DNA of 64,000 nt from Nitrospira sp. (GTDB lineage: Bacteria > Nitrospirota > Nitrospiria > Nitrospirales > Nitrospiraceae). Of the stretch, positions 62,370 to 64,000 are shown piece after piece (position 1 is the stretch's first letter; each line of letters opens with the position of its first letter). The notes under the pieces were generated by a model that worked only from the letters and a program-made list of their open reading frames with translations, did not search any database and was not told the DNA's origin. The stretch is taken from assembly GCA_018242765.1 (NCBI GenBank), contig JAFEBH010000017.1, positions 1 to 64,000 on the forward strand. The letters are read 5' to 3'. The position numbers and the translations under genes are program-made.

Positions 62370-62774
62370 ATGGACGCATTACCTACCATTCTTGTGTATG
62401 ATCGAGACCCGCTCTTTCTCGATGCATTGCGAAATTTTCTATTTACAGCGGGATTTGTGAGCGTAGATAGTACAACTACGGTTCGAAAGACTTTGGCGCG
62501 GTTACATCTCACGCGCTACAGGTATGTACTGATCGAGCTTACGCAGCAAGTGCCATGCGAACGGCGATGGGCAACGGTCATTCAACGGCATCAGCCGAGT
62601 GCGAAGATCATCTTTCTCATTAAGGCCGCTGACCGGCGTCTCATCCAACCGGGTATCTATGAGCACATCATGAAAGAGGATATCTATTCATCATTGTCTG
62701 ATGTGATGTCGCAGCATGGATTTTCATGTCATCGAGAAAAGGCGGACAAGGCTGGGAACAGGAAGGGATATTGA
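62370..62774 (+). CDS. pseudo-receiver domain protein
   Basis: A 134-residue single-domain protein with response-regulator layout: [20 protein letters not shown] gives the acidic pair region, and the strand that normally carries the phospho-acceptor Asp reads [10 protein letters not shown], with Glu at that place. The late strand reads IMKEDIY, keeping a Lys. It is likely a receiver that cannot be phosphorylated normally or mimics the phosphorylated state. It lies 18 bases before the sigma-54 activator gene and probably works with it. Confidence 0.6.
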   Translation: MDALPTILVYDRDPLFLDALRNFLFTAGFVSVDSTTTVRKTLARLHLTRYRYVLIELTQQVPCERRWATVIQRHQPSAKIIFLIKAADRRLIQPGIYEHIMKEDIYSSLSDVMSQHGFSCHREKADKAGNRKGY

Positions 62775-62792
62775 GAAGGAGAGGCGTCGTCA

Positions 62793-64000
62793 TGAATCAC
62801 CAATGTGATCTCTACCGAAACTTCTTCAATGGGCTCAACGATCCTGTGTTCATCATTGACGTTACAACAAAAACCGTCATTGAGGTGAACGCCTGCGCTA
62901 TGGAGTATTCTGGCTATCAAACGGAAGAGCTACGCGGACTCGTGATCGATCGCCTCTTGCAGTTTCCCGGCGATCTGGAGTTCTTATTTGGGAGCCAGAA
63001 TGCCTCCTGGCAGGGCCTGGAACTTCTCAAGAAAGACGGCGAGCATATTCCTATCAGCCTGACAACATTTCGTGTTGATCGCGACATTACTAGTTTTGTG
63101 TTTCTGATTGTTCGCAAGGCCGATACAGTCGTGCCTTCGCGCAATGAGTCGAAGGGGAGGCGGGACGCCCTCTGGCAGGAGGAGATAAATTTCCCGACGA
63201 TTATCGGTCGCAGTCAGAAGATTCGTGAGGTGTGCCAGTTGATCGGTTCGATCGCAAAACGTCACGTGACGGTATTAATCCAAGGCGAAAGCGGGACCGG
63301 CAAGGAAGTGGTGGCCAATGCGATTCAAGCACACAGTCTTCGTGCCCGGGAACCTTTCGTCAAGGTCAACTGCGCGGCGCTCAGCGAAACGCTCTTGGAA
63401 AGTGAATTGTTTGGTCATGTGAGAGGCGCGTTCACAGGCGCTATTCGTGATCGCCGAGGGCGTTTTCAGCAAGCAGATCGCGGCACGATTTTTCTTGATG
63501 AGATCGGCAGTCTGTCGTTGGCCGCCCAAGCAAAATTGCTGCGCGTCCTGCAGGAGCAGGAGTTTGAGCCGGTTGGGAGTTCGGTAACCTCCGCCGTGGA
63601 TGTGCGTGTCCTTGCCGCGACCAATACCGACCTACGCAAGGCCGTTGCGGAAGGTAAGTTCCGCGAGGATCTCTACTATCGTCTTAACGTGTTTACGATA
63701 GCACTTCCTCCATTGCGTGAGCGGAAAGAAGATATTCCTTTTCTGGCGACACACTTTCTGAAATGCTCATCCCAAAGGATCGGTAAGGAGCACTGTGCCT
63801 TGGCCCCGGAGACATTAACACTCCTACTTCGGCATGATTGGCCAGGTAATGCGAGGGAGCTTCAGAACGCTATAGAACATGCTGTTCTTGTGGAGAAGGG
63901 TGCCCTCATTCTTCCATCGAGTCTCCCGACGAATTTGGGACAATTGGAGGAAACCGAAAACTTCTCTGTACCTTCCGGGGAAGAGTCGTTAAGGGCGAGA
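62793..64000 (+). CDS. PAS-sigma-54 activator, partial at window end
   Basis: At least 402 residues; the gene runs past the window. A PAS domain (about 1-115: [31 protein letters not shown]) precedes a full AAA+ core: [15 protein letters not shown], Walker [12 protein letters not shown], the sigma-54 loop GAFTGA, Walker [11 protein letters not shown] and the arginine-finger segment. No receiver is fused. The DNA-binding end would lie beyond 64000. Co-directional with the cluster and preceded by the pseudo-receiver, it is the best candidate to drive the promoter at 53307. Confidence 0.9.

Noticed and set aside
53368-64000. Ordinary tailed prophage
   Set aside because: No integrase, terminase, portal, tail, lysis or att repeats are visible; only loose structural analogies exist.
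1-64000. CRISPR arrays, tRNA and rRNA genes
   Set aside because: I scanned the gaps by eye for regularly spaced direct repeats and tRNA-like T-arms and found none.

Overview
The window is a bacterial chromosome segment with moderately high GC and genes packed on both strands. The gene set (two-subunit pyruvate carboxylase, class II fumarase, a hemE-hemH-hemG run, an NtrY/NtrX-type pair, Tex, a NapH-like ferredoxin, several sigma-54 activators) suits a Gram-negative autotroph. My best guess is Nitrospirota, Nitrospira-like. This is inferred from gene content only; no rRNA or other phylogenetic marker was compared.

Layout. 0.1-5 kb: an RTX repeat protein, a small heat-shock protein remnant, a strong terminator, a secreted trypsin-like protease and a secreted phosphoesterase. 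5-19 kb: central metabolism and housekeeping (fumC, an NlpC/P60 lipoprotein, tex, tenA with a SemiSWEET transporter, sthA, a lipoprotein thiol peroxidase, an alpha/beta hydrolase, pycB and pycA separated by a palindromic-repeat patch). 19-29 kb: envelope and redox genes (outer-membrane protein, DUF5989 protein, NapH-like ferredoxin, nucleotidyltransferase, IPT/TIG protein, PstS-like binding protein, FmdB zinc ribbon, DMT permease, fatty-acid desaturase) and an IstB transposase relic. 29.9-31.7 kb: a TIR-SUMF1 fusion broken by two in-frame TGA codons. 32-37 kb: hemE-hemH-hemG and cfa. 37-43.5 kb: a GAF-PAS sigma-54 activator beside a convincing sigma-54 promoter with upstream dyads, driving a four-gene operon, then a relic of that operon's first gene. 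43.5-53 kb: Sel1 protein, MazG, DUF1844 protein, NtrY/NtrX-like pair, purM-purN.

The part most likely to be undescribed is 53.3-64 kb. A candidate sigma-54 promoter precedes about fourteen closely spaced co-directional genes: a transglutaminase-like protein, two proteins with YLGDDG-type repeats, three beta-rich proteins (two sharing a C-terminal motif of a kind I associate with phage structural proteins), a trypsin-fold protein whose catalytic His and Ser are both replaced, a metallopeptidase-like protein that has lost all its zinc ligands next to an intact HExxH paralogue, and another HExxH protein. Seven successive reading frames here begin Met-Tyr-Ile/Leu although most are otherwise unrelated. 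The cluster ends with a receiver-like protein lacking the usual phospho-acceptor Asp and a PAS-sigma-54 activator that runs off the window. My working hypothesis is a sigma-54-controlled assembly, perhaps capsid- or particle-like, with live and dead peptidases as cargo or processing factors marked by a shared N-terminus. Only the sequence patterns are observed; the function is inference.
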